Shown in pieces: positions 26,297-36,381 of a stretch of DNA of 46,498 bases (positions are counted from its first letter, which is position 1; each line of letters starts with the position of its first letter). The DNA lies in NCBI RefSeq assembly GCF_000374345.1, contig NZ_KB893984.1, positions 1-46,498 on the forward strand. The letters are read 5' to 3'. Under the pieces are notes generated by a model. That model did no database searches. It worked only from the letters and a program-made list of their open reading frames with translations, and was not told where the DNA came from. The stretch comes from Heyndrickxia acidiproducens DSM 23148 (lineage in GTDB: Bacteria > Bacillota > Bacilli > Bacillales > Bacillaceae_C). The position numbers and the translations under genes were made by a program.

Positions 26297-27635
26297 TTGG
26301 TACCTCATTTTGTTTTTGTTTGCGGCTATGGTGGTTTTTAATTTGGAAAAAATTGCAGATCCTTCTGCCCGGTTTCAATTTCTTCATCCAAGCCAGAGGT
26401 TTGGTATTCAGCAAGGGATTGTGTTGATCTGGATATCGTTTTTTACGCAAACTTATTTAGTGATTCCCATCTACTGTACGTTTCATTTTGGTTATTTGTG
26501 GAGTTTGTTTTTTTTGATCTTATTTTTGTTTCTCACATTGATCTGCATTCACTATCTGCCATGGCATGTCCAAGAGAGAGGACAGAACTGCCCGGTATTA
26601 TTAAAAGTTTATGAAAACAGGTTATCGCCGGCCGGGTTTAAACTGGGGTTTTTTCTACTGCTCATTGCAAATTTGGATGGTTTGATGTTGCAGCTATCTT
26701 TTGCAAGACGTATTTTTGAAATGAATTTTCAAATGTCTCCGGCCCTTTTTACTGGTCTCGCTGCATTGTTTTGTCTCATCATTGCCGGGTTGGGCGGGAT
26801 ACATGTGATGTACAGGACAGGCTATGCATTTCTATTGATTTGCGGATTTATCCTGCTTTTTGTCCCGCTTTTTTTCTTTTTAAGAGAAGGAATTCATCAT
26901 ATATATCAACATTACAGTATGGTGATCCCCCATACAAAAAATATGGTCTTGCTGGTTGCCGCTTTATTTATGGCCTTTATCGGTATGCTGTCAGTACATG
27001 TTTTTTTATGGCAGGTACTATGCTCGATTAAACAAAATTACCGGAATAGCACAATCAGGTTATCACTGCTATGTTTTTCCGGCGTTCCGCTCTCAATCAT
27101 GCTCTATACTGTGTACTTAATGAGTAAATTCCGCATTTCCACTTTTACTGGGCTGGGTCATGCTATTTTTTCTTTCCCGCCTCCTTTTATACGGTCGATG
27201 ATTATCATTGTTTGGCTTTTTAGTATCATGAATACGGTTATGTTCTCAGTTTACGCTTTAGCCGTTATGTTGGCTTTCTTATTTGAACGGAAGGCAATGC
27301 TTCAAAAGAGGAAAAATTTTTTTATCACCTTGTTGCTGATCGTTTCACTGTGTGTGCTGGTCCAATTTGGAATAGGGAGTAACGTGAAATATTTATGGAA
27401 AATTTATTTTCTTTATTACGTGGCCATCTCCCTTCCTTTTTATGCCTTGCTTGTCGGAAAAAAGAAGCGAACAATCTTGCTCCCGTTTTCCGTTCTTGTT
27501 GTAGCCATTTGTGGAGGAGCGACAGGTATTTTGTTGAGAAATTTTTACGCAGCGCTTGCTGTTACTGCTGTAGGTGCCTTTATTGTGGGATTGGCAGTAA
27601 TGCTGACAAGAAAAAGTAAAGATTTAATAAAATAA
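26289..27635 (+). CDS. Multi-pass membrane protein, divergent sodium:solute symporter-like
   Basis: A 448-residue protein with about 12 predicted membrane helices and a very high content of Phe and Leu. The segment AGLGGIHVMYRTGYAFLLICG resembles the GG-x-D-Q helix of SSS symporters, and VFLWQVLCSIKQNYRN resembles the following QR loop, but the similarity is weak. ATG 26289 overlaps the regulator stop by 8 bases, so it is translated together with the two-component pair. It may be a carrier or the sensing partner of the kinase, which has no input domain. Confidence 0.55.
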   Translation: MIDWYLILFLFAAMVVFNLEKIADPSARFQFLHPSQRFGIQQGIVLIWISFFTQTYLVIPIYCTFHFGYLWSLFFLILFLFLTLICIHYLPWHVQERGQNCPVLLKVYENRLSPAGFKLGFFLLLIANLDGLMLQLSFARRIFEMNFQMSPALFTGLAALFCLIIAGLGGIHVMYRTGYAFLLICGFILLFVPLFFFLREGIHHIYQHYSMVIPHTKNMVLLVAALFMAFIGMLSVHVFLWQVLCSIKQNYRNSTIRLSLLCFSGVPLSIMLYTVYLMSKFRISTFTGLGHAIFSFPPPFIRSMIIIVWLFSIMNTVMFSVYALAVMLAFLFERKAMLQKRKNFFITLLLIVSLCVLVQFGIGSNVKYLWKIYFLYYVAISLPFYALLVGKKKRTILLPFSVLVVAICGGATGILLRNFYAALAVTAVGAFIVGLAVMLTRKSKDLIK

Positions 27636-27699
27636 TGTCAAGATTTTATAAATGTTAATATTCTTAATACTTTAAGATATAGGTAAGGAGGTTAAATAT

Positions 27700-28605
27700 A
27701 TGACAAAATTACTCTCAAGGGAAAATTATATTTATGCAATGAGTGCAAAACATGAACCTGCTATGCGTGTGAAGTCGGGTAGTGAAATTGTTGTTGAAAC
27801 GTACGATTGTTTTTTAAATCAGATTGATAGTGAAAAAACAGCCTACAACTCTATTGATTGGAACCAAATTAATCCTGCAACAGGCCCGGTTTATGTAGAA
27901 GGGGCAGCTCCAGGGGATATTATAAAAGTGGAAATCAAAAAGATCGAACTGGAAAAAGAGGGTACGATGGTAACCGGTCCGGAACTTGGTGTCCTGGGAA
28001 GTGAACTCACTGACTTTTCAATCAGGAAAATCCATGTAGAAAATAGTCATGCGGTGTTTAATGGAAAAATCAACTTCCCGTTAAGGCCAATGATCGGCGT
28101 GATTGGTGTGGCGCCGAAAGAAGGGGAAGTCAATTGCGGCACACCAGGGGAACATGGGGGGAATATGGATACGACTTTAATTACAGAAGGCGCAACATTA
28201 TACTTCCCGGTGTTCCATGAAGGGGCTTTGTTTTCCTTAGGAGATGTTCATGCCGCTATGGGCGATGGGGAAGTTTGTGTTTCCGGTGTTGAAATTCCTG
28301 CCAAAATAACAGTTGCGTTAACCGTTATAACAGGTGAAGCATTAAGCACGCCGGTTGTTGAAAATCAAGAAGGGTTTGCGTTTATTGTTTCCAAGCCTAC
28401 TCTTGATGAGGCAGCAGAGGAAGCAGTGAAGGAGATGGTTCACTACTTGGCAGAGCGCTCCGATTTGTCGGTTAGTGAGGTGACCATGTTATTAAGTGCG
28501 GCAGGGGATGTTCAAGTAAGCCAAATAGTCGATCCGCTTAAAACAGCCAGAATGTTTGTACCAAAAATGATTATCAATCAGCTTGGCATTACCAAAATAT
28601 TTTAG
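27700..28605 (+). CDS. Acetamidase/formamidase family protein
   Basis: A 301-residue FmdA/AmdA-type amidase that hydrolyses short amides to acid and ammonia. Family marks: GPVYVEGAAPGD (near 66-77), PRPMIGVIGVAP-like LRPMIGVIGVAP, GEHGGNMDTT, FSLGDVHAAMGDGEV. AAGGAGG lies 8 bases before ATG 27700. It is 65 bases after the symporter-like gene and 11 before the APC permease gene. Substrate unknown. Confidence 0.9.
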   Translation: MTKLLSRENYIYAMSAKHEPAMRVKSGSEIVVETYDCFLNQIDSEKTAYNSIDWNQINPATGPVYVEGAAPGDIIKVEIKKIELEKEGTMVTGPELGVLGSELTDFSIRKIHVENSHAVFNGKINFPLRPMIGVIGVAPKEGEVNCGTPGEHGGNMDTTLITEGATLYFPVFHEGALFSLGDVHAAMGDGEVCVSGVEIPAKITVALTVITGEALSTPVVENQEGFAFIVSKPTLDEAAEEAVKEMVHYLAERSDLSVSEVTMLLSAAGDVQVSQIVDPLKTARMFVPKMIINQLGITKIF

Positions 28606-28616
28606 GAGGAAATACA

Positions 28617-29978
28617 ATGGCGGAACAAACAATGGCAAAAGCGGACCAGCAGCCGCTCTACAAACAGGAGCTGAAACGGTCCTTAACTTTTGGGGATTTA
28701 CTTATTTACGGAATGGTATTTATGGTGCCGATTGCCCCGTTCGGGATTTACGGATCGGTTGCCCAGGGTTCGAATGGAATGGTCGCTCTTACCTATTTAA
28801 TTGGCATGGTAGGGATGACTTTTACAGCATTCAGTTATGCGCGAATGTCTGAAGCTTTCCCGATTGCAGGCTCTGTATACTCTTATGCACAAAGGGGCAT
28901 TAATGATTCAGTCGGCTTTATTGCAGGATGGCTGATTTTATTAGATTATATTTTCGTACCGGCTTTGCTTTATCTCGTTAGTGCTTCAGCGTTACACGAT
29001 ATTGTTCCGCAAGTGCCGATTATCGCATGGGCTGTTTTGTTCATAGCAATTAACACAGTCATCAATGTCCGAGGCATTGAGTTTACGGCAAAAGCAAACA
29101 AAATCATTGTTGTACTTGAACTAATTGTACTTGCTATTTTTCTTGCGGTTGGCATTGCAGCAATTGTAAAAGGTGTAAACGGTGCAGAATTTACGGTAAA
29201 GCCGCTATATGATCACAGCCATTTCAGCATGAGTGTTGTCATGGGAGCTGTTTCTATTGCAGTGTTAAGTTTCCTTGGATTTGACGGCATCTCCACACTG
29301 GCGGAAGAGACGACAGAAGGCAGCAAATCCATCGGAAGAGCATGCGTGTACTCTCTTCTAGCCGTAGGCGGATTATTTATTATCCAAACATGGGTTGCTG
29401 CCTTGATTTGGCCGAATTTTAACGCGTTTAAAAATCCGGACGTTGCTTTTTATCAGATTGCAGAGATAGCCGGCGGAACTTGGCTGAAAGTACTCACGAT
29501 TGTCGCAACGGCATTCTCATGGGGAATCGCGAATGCGCTGGTCGCACAAGCAGCCATTTCACGGATTTTATACAGCATGGCTCGCGATCGTAAATTACCG
29601 GGTTTCCTTGCAAAAATCCATCCGAAATACAAAACACCTTATCTGAGCACGCTGCTGATCGCAATCATTTCTATTATTGTAACAGCATTTTTCTCATCAC
29701 AGATTGGCAAACTTTCTTCAGTCGTCAATTTCGGGGCTTTATCATCGTTCTTGTTTTTGCATTTATCTGTAATGAATTATTTTATCAGAAAGAAAAAAAG
29801 CAAAAATTATGTTGCACATCTGCTGCTTCCGCTGATCGGATTTGCTGTTATTGCCTATGTGTGGATCAGTCTTGACCCGTTATCTAAGAAACTTGGATTT
29901 ATTTGGCTGGCAATTGGTATTGTCTATTTGATCGTATTGAAATTATTTAAAAAAGACACGGCGTTAAATTTGGAATAG
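28617..29978 (+). CDS. APC-family amino-acid/amine permease
   Basis: A 453-residue, 12-helix permease. The first helix has PIAPFGIYG, then EAFPIAGSVYSYAQ, the loop FLGFDGISTLAEET and the SRILYSMARDRKLP segment typical of the family. AGGAGG precedes ATG 28617. As last gene after the amidase it may import the amide or export a product. A terminator follows directly. Confidence 0.85.
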   Translation: MAEQTMAKADQQPLYKQELKRSLTFGDLLIYGMVFMVPIAPFGIYGSVAQGSNGMVALTYLIGMVGMTFTAFSYARMSEAFPIAGSVYSYAQRGINDSVGFIAGWLILLDYIFVPALLYLVSASALHDIVPQVPIIAWAVLFIAINTVINVRGIEFTAKANKIIVVLELIVLAIFLAVGIAAIVKGVNGAEFTVKPLYDHSHFSMSVVMGAVSIAVLSFLGFDGISTLAEETTEGSKSIGRACVYSLLAVGGLFIIQTWVAALIWPNFNAFKNPDVAFYQIAEIAGGTWLKVLTIVATAFSWGIANALVAQAAISRILYSMARDRKLPGFLAKIHPKYKTPYLSTLLIAIISIIVTAFFSSQIGKLSSVVNFGALSSFLFLHLSVMNYFIRKKKSKNYVAHLLLPLIGFAVIAYVWISLDPLSKKLGFIWLAIGIVYLIVLKLFKKDTALNLE

Positions 29979-29985
29979 CACTCAA

Positions 29986-30029
29986 TAAGCCAGGACAACT
30001 GTCATATACGACAGCTGTTCTGGCTTTTA
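29986..30029 (+). terminator. Terminator of the amidase-permease cluster
   Basis: AAGCCAG-ACA(A)CTGTC / GACAG(C)TGT-CTGGCTT, a long nearly perfect stem followed by TTTTATT. It lies 8 bases after the permease stop. Confidence 0.85.
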
Positions 30030-30163
30030 TTAAAAGTTGAGATTTTTAATACCCGCCCGCTTTAAATTACAACCACCCGGACTAATTTCTCCATATAATC
30101 CCGCATAAACACCTGCAAATCATACCCGCCATCATGAAGGCACCAATCATAGGTAACTCATCA

Positions 30164-31642
30164 TTAACTATCCAACTCCATACCTGCTTCTCTTGCTGCC
30201 ATAAAAGGGCGTGTTACCAGGCTTACGGTAACAAGGAAAAACAGATTCACGATCATTGCGATGATGCCGACATTTAAATCCTGTACCGGCTGGGGCAGAA
30301 ACGGTACTAAAGTGCCAACCGTATGATTGGAAAGTGTCACATAAGCAACGGTAAAAACCCCGGTCGCAATGCCGGCAAATGCGCCATATTTTGTTACAAA
30401 GTTATGCTTCAGCAAGCTGAAAACAAAGGCAGGAAAGAGCTGGGTGACAAGACTGTATCCCATGAGCAGCAAAGCGACAATTGTATCCCCGCCGTTGATT
30501 GTGAAGTAAACAGTGATTAATGCTACGACAGGAACAAGAATTTTGGCGGCTGCTTCAACCTGCCTGTCGGATGCTTTTTTGTTTACGACTTTAAAAATAT
30601 TTTTTGATAAAAGAGTTGCTGAACTCATTAAAATTAAGGAACCTGGAACGAGGGCTGTCAGTACGCCGGCGCCTCCGATGATACCGATCATCCATGGATC
30701 AAAAGTAGCCTTTGAAATTTCTAAAAGGGCAAGGTCGGTATCGGATCCTGTTAACCCGGGCACTTTTAAAATTGCTGCAAATCCGACAAAGAACACGAAT
30801 AGCAAAACCAGGGAATAAAGCGGCATGATTATCGCATTTTTTCGAAATACATTCGCATTTTTGGCGGAATAGGAAGATCCGAAAGTATGCGGCCACATAT
30901 AGAAACCGAGTGATGTCAGTAAAACCGTGGAAATAAACCACGAAGCGCTTTGCCCTGTTTCCGGAAGAGCCAGAAATCCCGGGCTTTTTGCGTTGATGGC
31001 TTCGAACATCGGCTGTATCCCGCCATAGTAATGAATAGGTAAATAAATGCCAAGAAACAATACAACGGCCAGAATCAAGAAATCTTTTACGACAGCTGTC
31101 CATGCAGAACCATGTATGCCTGAGATCATGACGTAGATGGTGACTGCAATCGCACCGATCCAAATCGCGGCATTTGGGGAAATGCTTCCGTAAGATGCCT
31201 GGGAGACAATTAGCCCCAGCCCTTTTAATTGCGTAATGAAGTAGGGGATCATTCCCAACACACCGACAAGAGAAACAAAGATACCCAAATAAGGGCTGTT
31301 ATATTTCGATACAAAAAAATCTGACTGCGATAATAAATGGTGCTGTTTGGCGTATTTCCAAACCTTTGGAAGAAGAAAATAGGACATGATGTAGGCGACA
31401 GCACTGTACGAAATAATGTAGTAAGTGGGCCCGCCTTTTCCATATGCCCAGCCGCTGCCTCCCAGAAATGTGAAGGTGGTATAAATTTCACCGGCCATCA
31501 GGATAAATACAAAAATAGAACCGAAACCTCTTCCTCCAACAGACCATTGTTCCAAGTCCATTTCTTTTCCTTTTCTTGCCCGGACGCCCAAGGCAATGGA
31601 CATCAGCAGAAAGGCGAAAATGATGAGCAAAGCAGAATTCAT
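30164..31642 (-). CDS. Sodium:solute symporter (SSS family, YhjB-like)
   Basis: A 492-residue protein with about 13 helices. It carries SVGGRGFGSIF, GAGVLTALVPGSLILMSSATLLSKNIF (sodium-site region) and SGIHGSAWTAVVKDFLIL, all typical of the family. Its first codon overlaps the DUF3311 gene stop by 4 bases. The pair corresponds to B. subtilis yhjC-yhjB. The substrate is not known; organic acids are likely by family. Confidence 0.88.
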   Translation of the reverse strand: MNSALLIIFAFLLMSIALGVRARKGKEMDLEQWSVGGRGFGSIFVFILMAGEIYTTFTFLGGSGWAYGKGGPTYYIISYSAVAYIMSYFLLPKVWKYAKQHHLLSQSDFFVSKYNSPYLGIFVSLVGVLGMIPYFITQLKGLGLIVSQASYGSISPNAAIWIGAIAVTIYVMISGIHGSAWTAVVKDFLILAVVLFLGIYLPIHYYGGIQPMFEAINAKSPGFLALPETGQSASWFISTVLLTSLGFYMWPHTFGSSYSAKNANVFRKNAIIMPLYSLVLLFVFFVGFAAILKVPGLTGSDTDLALLEISKATFDPWMIGIIGGAGVLTALVPGSLILMSSATLLSKNIFKVVNKKASDRQVEAAAKILVPVVALITVYFTINGGDTIVALLLMGYSLVTQLFPAFVFSLLKHNFVTKYGAFAGIATGVFTVAYVTLSNHTVGTLVPFLPQPVQDLNVGIIAMIVNLFFLVTVSLVTRPFMAAREAGMELDS

Positions 31643-31842
31643 GCAAGTCTGTCCTCCTTCCTGTCAGGATCAAAGTGATAAACGATCCACATTATAGGCG
31701 AGGAAAGGACCGTCCACATCACTAGCCAAAAGAGCAGAAACGGCATGCCAAGGACAAAAGGCTTTACCTGATTAAAAAATACCGGCCCGCTGAAAACTCC
31801 GATAATTGGAAGAAGGGCAAGCAGTTTGATTGGTCGCGTCAT
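31639..31842 (-). CDS. DUF3311 small membrane protein, symporter partner
   Basis: A 67-residue protein with two membrane helices (LLALLPIIGVFSGPVFFN, FLLFWLVMWTVLSSPIMW), the typical DUF3311 layout. ATG 31842 follows GGAGGA by 7 bases; the upstream open frame without that site was ignored. Such proteins are regularly encoded just before an SSS symporter and probably act as an accessory subunit. Confidence 0.82.
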   Translation of the reverse strand: MTRPIKLLALLPIIGVFSGPVFFNQVKPFVLGMPFLLFWLVMWTVLSSPIMWIVYHFDPDRKEDRLA

Positions 31843-32068
31843 AATCAGTCCTCCAGTCAAATTTTTAGAATAATATTTAAATATAAGAATCGTAATTAAT
31901 ATTTTAATAGTTAGAAAGATAATAATCAATGGTTAATTTAAAAAATGGTAATGTTAGGTGGATGCCTGGCATCTATTCGGAATTCCCCTTGTTGTGGGGG
32001 CACATTCCCTGGAGAGGAGGGCTTTTTTCGGAAAAATGTTAGAATGATTTATAGAAAGGATGGTTTAG

Positions 32069-32671
32069 ATGGGCAAATGGTTTCCATACATATATGACTT
32101 CGGGATGAAACCGCTGGAAGCCAAAAGATTTACGGCGGTTAGAAAAAAACTTTTGCAAAAAGCAAGGGGGCGTGTGCTGGAAATCGGTTCGGGATCGGGC
32201 GTGAATTTTCCGCTCTATCAAGAAGTCCAGCAGGTGGATGCCATTGAGCCGAGCAGGGAGATGCAGAAGAAATCAGCGTCCCGTTTGCAGGCGGCGTCCG
32301 TTCCCATTTACTGCCACCAACAGACGGCGGAACAACTGGATTTTGCAGATCAAACTTTTGACACGGTTGTTTCCACACTTGTTTTTTGCACGATCCCCGA
32401 CCCTGAAAAAGCGTTGAAAGAAATCCAGCGGGTCGCCAAACCGGGTGCTGTTTTTCTATTTTTTGAACATGTAAAAATGGAGCAGCCGCTGCTCGCCAAA
32501 ACGCAGGACATGCTTACGCCGTTTTGGAAAAAAATATGCGACGGCTGCCATTTAAACCGCAACACGCTGGCTTTGATCAGGCAGGCGGGATTTCAGGTGA
32601 GGGAAACCGAAGAATTTTACAAAGGCTTATTTATTACCGCGGTATGTACATATGATGCGGATTGTCTATAG
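32069..32671 (+). CDS. Class I SAM-dependent methyltransferase
   Basis: A 200-residue methyltransferase. Motif I VLEIGSGSGVNF (36-47), the acidic end of strand 2 (AIEPS), DTVVSTLVFCTIPDP and FFEHVKM are clear. The C-terminal GCHLNRNTLALIRQAGF resembles METTL7/phospholipid methyltransferase-like proteins. The target is unknown. AAAGGATGG precedes ATG 32069. It stands alone; the 52-bp array starts 74 bases after its stop. Confidence 0.82.
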   Translation: MGKWFPYIYDFGMKPLEAKRFTAVRKKLLQKARGRVLEIGSGSGVNFPLYQEVQQVDAIEPSREMQKKSASRLQAASVPIYCHQQTAEQLDFADQTFDTVVSTLVFCTIPDPEKALKEIQRVAKPGAVFLFFEHVKMEQPLLAKTQDMLTPFWKKICDGCHLNRNTLALIRQAGFQVRETEEFYKGLFITAVCTYDADCL

Positions 32672-32740
32672 CAGATTTCTAAGAGATATTTAGATAAAAA
32701 AACAGGGCGAAGTGTTCAATAGAAGCGGCCTATTAGACAA

Positions 32741-34440
32741 GTCATTCATAGGTAGAATGAAAGCCCGCGCTTGGGAAAAACCTGTGCCCGTGGTCGTTCA
32801 TAAGAGGAATGAAAGCCCGTGCCGGGGAAAAATTTGCAGTTATGGTCGTTCATGGGAGGAATGAAAGCCGTGCTGAAAGAAAAACAGTGCCCATGGTCGT
32901 TCATGGGAGGAATGAAAGCCCGTGCTGGGGAAAAACCCGCGCGCCTGGTCGTTCATAAGAGGAATGAAAGCCCGTGCTGGGGAAAAACCCGCGCCCGCGG
33001 TCGTTCATAAAGAGAATGAAAGCCGTGCTGAAAGAAAAACAGTGCCCATGGTCGTTCATGGGAGGAATGAAAGCCCGTGCTGGGGAAAAACCCGCGCGCC
33101 TGGTCGTTCATAAGAGGAATGAAAGCCCGTGCTGGGGAAAAACCCGCGCCCGCGGTCGTTCATAGGGGAAATGAAAGCCCGTGCCGGAGAAAAACCCGCT
33201 CCCGCGGTCGTTCATAAGAGGAATGAAAGTCCGTGCTGGGAAAAAACCTGCGCCCGCGGTCGTTCATAAGAGGAATGAAAGCCCATGCCGGAGAAAAACC
33301 TGCGCGCCTGGTCGTTCATAGGGGAAATGAAAGCCCGAGCCGGAAGAAAACCCACGTGCCCGGTCGTTCATAGGGGAAATGAAAGCCCGTGCCGGAGAAA
33401 AACCCGCGCCCGCGGTCGTTCATAGGGGAAATGAAAGCCCATGCCGGAGAAAAACCCGCGCGCCCGGTCGTTCATAGGAGGAATGAAAGACCGCGCTTGG
33501 GAAAAACCCGCGCGTCTGGTCGTTCATAAGAGGAATGAAAGCCCGTGCTGGGGAAAAACCCGCGCGCCCGGTCGTTCATAGGGGAAATGAAAGCCCATGC
33601 CGGAGAAAAACCCGCGCGCCCGGTCGTTCATAAGAGGAATGAAAGCCCACGCTTGGGAAAAACCCGCGCGTTTAGTCGTTCATAGGTAGAATGAAAGCCC
33701 GTGCCGGAGAAAAACCCGCGCCCGCGGTCGTTCATAGGGGAAATGAAAGCCCATGCCGGAGAAAAACCTGCGCGCCTGGTCGTTCATAAGAGGAATGAAA
33801 GCCCGCGCTGGGAAAAAACCTGCGCCCGCGGTCGTTCATAGGGGAAATGAAAGCCCGTGCCGGAGAAAAACCTGCGCGTCTGGTCGTTCATAAGAGGAAT
33901 GAAAGCCCGCGCTGGGAAAAAACCCGCGCCCGCGGTCGTTCATAAGAGGAATGAAAGCCCATGCTGGAGAAAAACTCGCGCGCCCGGTCGTTCATAGGGG
34001 AAATGAAAGCCCGAGCCGGAAGAAAACCCACGTGCCCGGTCGTTCATAAGCCTGATGAACGCGATCACAGACAAAGTTTAGGCTCAAAATGACTATCATA
34101 AGCCCGATGAACGCGATCACAGACAAAATTTAGGCTCAAAATGCCTATCATAAGCCCGATGAACGCGATCACAGACAAAATTTAGGAACGAAATGACTAT
34201 CATAAGCCTGATGAACGCGATCACAGGCAAAATATAGGCTCAAAATGCCTATCATAAGCCCAATGAACGCGATCACAGGCAAAATATAGGCTCAAAATGA
34301 CTATCATAAGCCCGATGAACGCGATCACAGATAAAATATAGGCTCAAAATGCCTATCATAAGCGCGATGAACGCCATCACGGGCAAAATATAGGCTCAAA
34401 ATGACTACCATAAGCCCAATGAACCCAAATCAAGTGAAAT
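32741..34440. repeat. Tandem array 2: 33 units of 52 bp with TTCAT-N7-ATGAA cores
   Basis: Cores begin at 32745 and step by 52 bases to 34407; only two steps are 51 (32849 to 32900 and 33004 to 33055, both lacking one C). Units up to 34043 have the consensus GGTCGTTCAT-N7-ATGAAAGCCC then a GGNGAAAAACCCGCG spacer. Units from 34095 switch to ATCAT-N7-ATGAACGCGATCACAG and a TTTAGGCTCAAAATG spacer without losing phase. The array fills the space between the convergent methyltransferase and lactate permease genes. Short open frames inside it do not keep frame from unit to unit. Confidence 0.95.
32859..33164. repeat. 151-bp segmental duplication inside array 2
   Basis: Bases 32859-33009 and 33014-33164 are identical over 151 positions, offset by 155 (three units, one of 51). 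Both contain the rare GCCGTGCTGAAAG unit. The array therefore grew recently by copying blocks of three units. Confidence 0.85.
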
Positions 34441-34604
34441 ATACGAGTCTCATTTCGTCGTGTCCACTTTTCAGACTAACTTAAATATGGAGATTATCCA
34501 TAACAGCCCGGGGCTTTTCAAAATTCCAGATTACCCGGCCATAATTCATAATGTCAGATTCCCCATAAAACCCCCCACCTGGCAAGGGATCCCTTAACCC
34601 ACAT

Positions 34605-34643
34605 AAAGCCACCTGCCCGTGTTGCCATAGGGCAGGTGGCTTT
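34605..34643 (-). terminator. Terminator of the lactate permease gene
   Basis: A perfect 14-bp stem AAAGCCACCTGCCC / GGGCAGGTGGCTTT with an 11-base loop, 12 bases after the stop. The U run is short. Bases 34441-34604 show only the palindrome AAGGGATCCCTT. Confidence 0.7.
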
Positions 34644-34654
34644 ATGTCAGACGG

Positions 34655-36334
34655 TTACGGTACCATCCATGACAGTACATTTGATTGCAGGAATGTCAAA
34701 ATGCAAACGACGAGGAGCAGGAACAAACTGTGTTTGACTGTAAAGCGCAGCAGTTCTGACTCCCTGCCGATTAGTCCGGTTGCGGCGCAGGCCACAGCAA
34801 TTGATTGCGGGGAGATCATTTTTCCTGTCACCCCGCCGGAAGAGTTGGCGCCAAGTGCTAAAAGCGGGTTCATGCCGACAGATTGCGCGGATACCTGCTG
34901 CAGTGTACCGAATAAAACATTGGAAGACGTATCCGAACCGGTAATGAAGACGCCGAGCCAGCCGAGAACCGGTGAAAAGAACGGGAACAGGGCCGCTGTT
35001 TTTGCCAGCGTCAGAGCCAGGGTCGTAATCATGCCGGATGCATTCATCACATACGCAAAGCCGACGATAAACAAAATGGTTAAAATCGGAAACTTCAATT
35101 CTTTTAAAGTATCGAAAAACACGTGAAACCAGTCTTTCCAGGAAATGTTCAACAAAAACTTTGTCATGATCGCTGCGGCAAAAATTGCAGTTCCCGCTGT
35201 CCCCAAAAGGTCCAGTTTGTACATGGCAGCAATCGGGTCATTTGAACTGTTAATAATATGATTATTCAAAAATGGCACGTTCGGACTGAATGTTGCTGCG
35301 CTGCCAATTCCGTTTATTGCATTTAAAATTGCATTTCCGCCCGTATATTGTCCGGTGAGTGCAAGTTTGATTTGCGGAATGCCCCAAATTGTAATGAAAA
35401 TCGTCAGGACAATAAATGGCGACCAGGCTTTGGCAATCTGGCCTTTTGTTTGGGATGCGGGCGCCGCTTCCACAGCCGCTGCGGCCTCCTCATGTTTAAA
35501 GTAAAAAATGCTTTTTGGCTTCCAAAATTTCAAAAACACTGCCAGAGTGATTAAAGAGACAAGTGCGGACAAGACATCCGGCAATTCCGGGCCCATAAAA
35601 TTTGCGGTGAAAAATTGCGTGACTGCAAATGACAGCCCGGAAACCAGCAAAGCAGGCAGCACTTCCATGGCTTTTTTAAATCCTGCCATCACGATAATCA
35701 AGTAAAGCGGAATAAACATCGAAATCAGCGGAAGCTGGCGCCCGATCATTTTTGAAATTTCCAAAGCGGGCAAGCCGGTCGGGCCGGCCATCGCGATAAC
35801 TGGTGAACCGATCGCGCCGAACGCAACCGGCGCCGTATTGGCAAGCAGGCAGATCCCTGCAGCATAGAGCGGGTTAAAACCGAGACCGACGAGCAAAGCA
35901 GCGGTAATTGCAACCGGCGCGCCAAACCCGGCGGAGCCCTCCAGAAAAGCGCCAAATGAAAACGCAATCAATAAAGCCTGCAATCTTCTATCCTCTGTAA
36001 TTGAAACGACAGAGTTGCGGATCACATCAAACTGGCCGGTTTTCACGGTAAGTTTATATAAGAAAACAGAATTGACGATGATCCAGGAAATCGGGACCAA
36101 CCCGTAAACAATTCCCTGTGTAGCCGACATGACCGGCAATGCAGCAGGCATCTTGTAAACGATTACAGAAATAGCCAAAGCAAGAAGCATCGTAAAAAAA
36201 CTGGCAAGATGCGCTGCAATCTTTTTAATTGCTAATGCCCAAAAGAAAAACGCAATGGGCAAAACAGCAATCAAGGCGGACCAAAATAAGTGGCCGTGGA
36301 TCGGAATAAAATTTTGTACATAAGTCAAGATCAT
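34655..36334 (-). CDS. lctP: L-lactate permease
   Basis: A 559-residue LctP-family protein with about 14 membrane helices that imports lactate (or glycolate) with protons. Family marks: GAFLEGSAGFGAPVAI, NTAPVAFGAIGSPV, GSDTSSNVLFGTLQ and the C-terminal SPQSIAVACAATGL. ATG 36334 was chosen with AAGGGAG before it. It is divergent from the LutR-type regulator, and a palindrome of the LutR type lies between them. Confidence 0.93.
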   Translation of the reverse strand: MILTYVQNFIPIHGHLFWSALIAVLPIAFFFWALAIKKIAAHLASFFTMLLALAISVIVYKMPAALPVMSATQGIVYGLVPISWIIVNSVFLYKLTVKTGQFDVIRNSVVSITEDRRLQALLIAFSFGAFLEGSAGFGAPVAITAALLVGLGFNPLYAAGICLLANTAPVAFGAIGSPVIAMAGPTGLPALEISKMIGRQLPLISMFIPLYLIIVMAGFKKAMEVLPALLVSGLSFAVTQFFTANFMGPELPDVLSALVSLITLAVFLKFWKPKSIFYFKHEEAAAAVEAAPASQTKGQIAKAWSPFIVLTIFITIWGIPQIKLALTGQYTGGNAILNAINGIGSAATFSPNVPFLNNHIINSSNDPIAAMYKLDLLGTAGTAIFAAAIMTKFLLNISWKDWFHVFFDTLKELKFPILTILFIVGFAYVMNASGMITTLALTLAKTAALFPFFSPVLGWLGVFITGSDTSSNVLFGTLQQVSAQSVGMNPLLALGANSSGGVTGKMISPQSIAVACAATGLIGRESELLRFTVKHSLFLLLVVCILTFLQSNVLSWMVP

Positions 36335-36381
36335 ACACTCCCTTTGTTTGTTTCTCACGAATATCCCCATATTCGAGTTTT

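Noticed and set aside
32819..33165. Overlapping 63-codon reading frames with similar peptides inside array 2
   Set aside because: They only mirror the repeat. 52 is not a multiple of 3, so frames close quickly, and no ribosome site is present.
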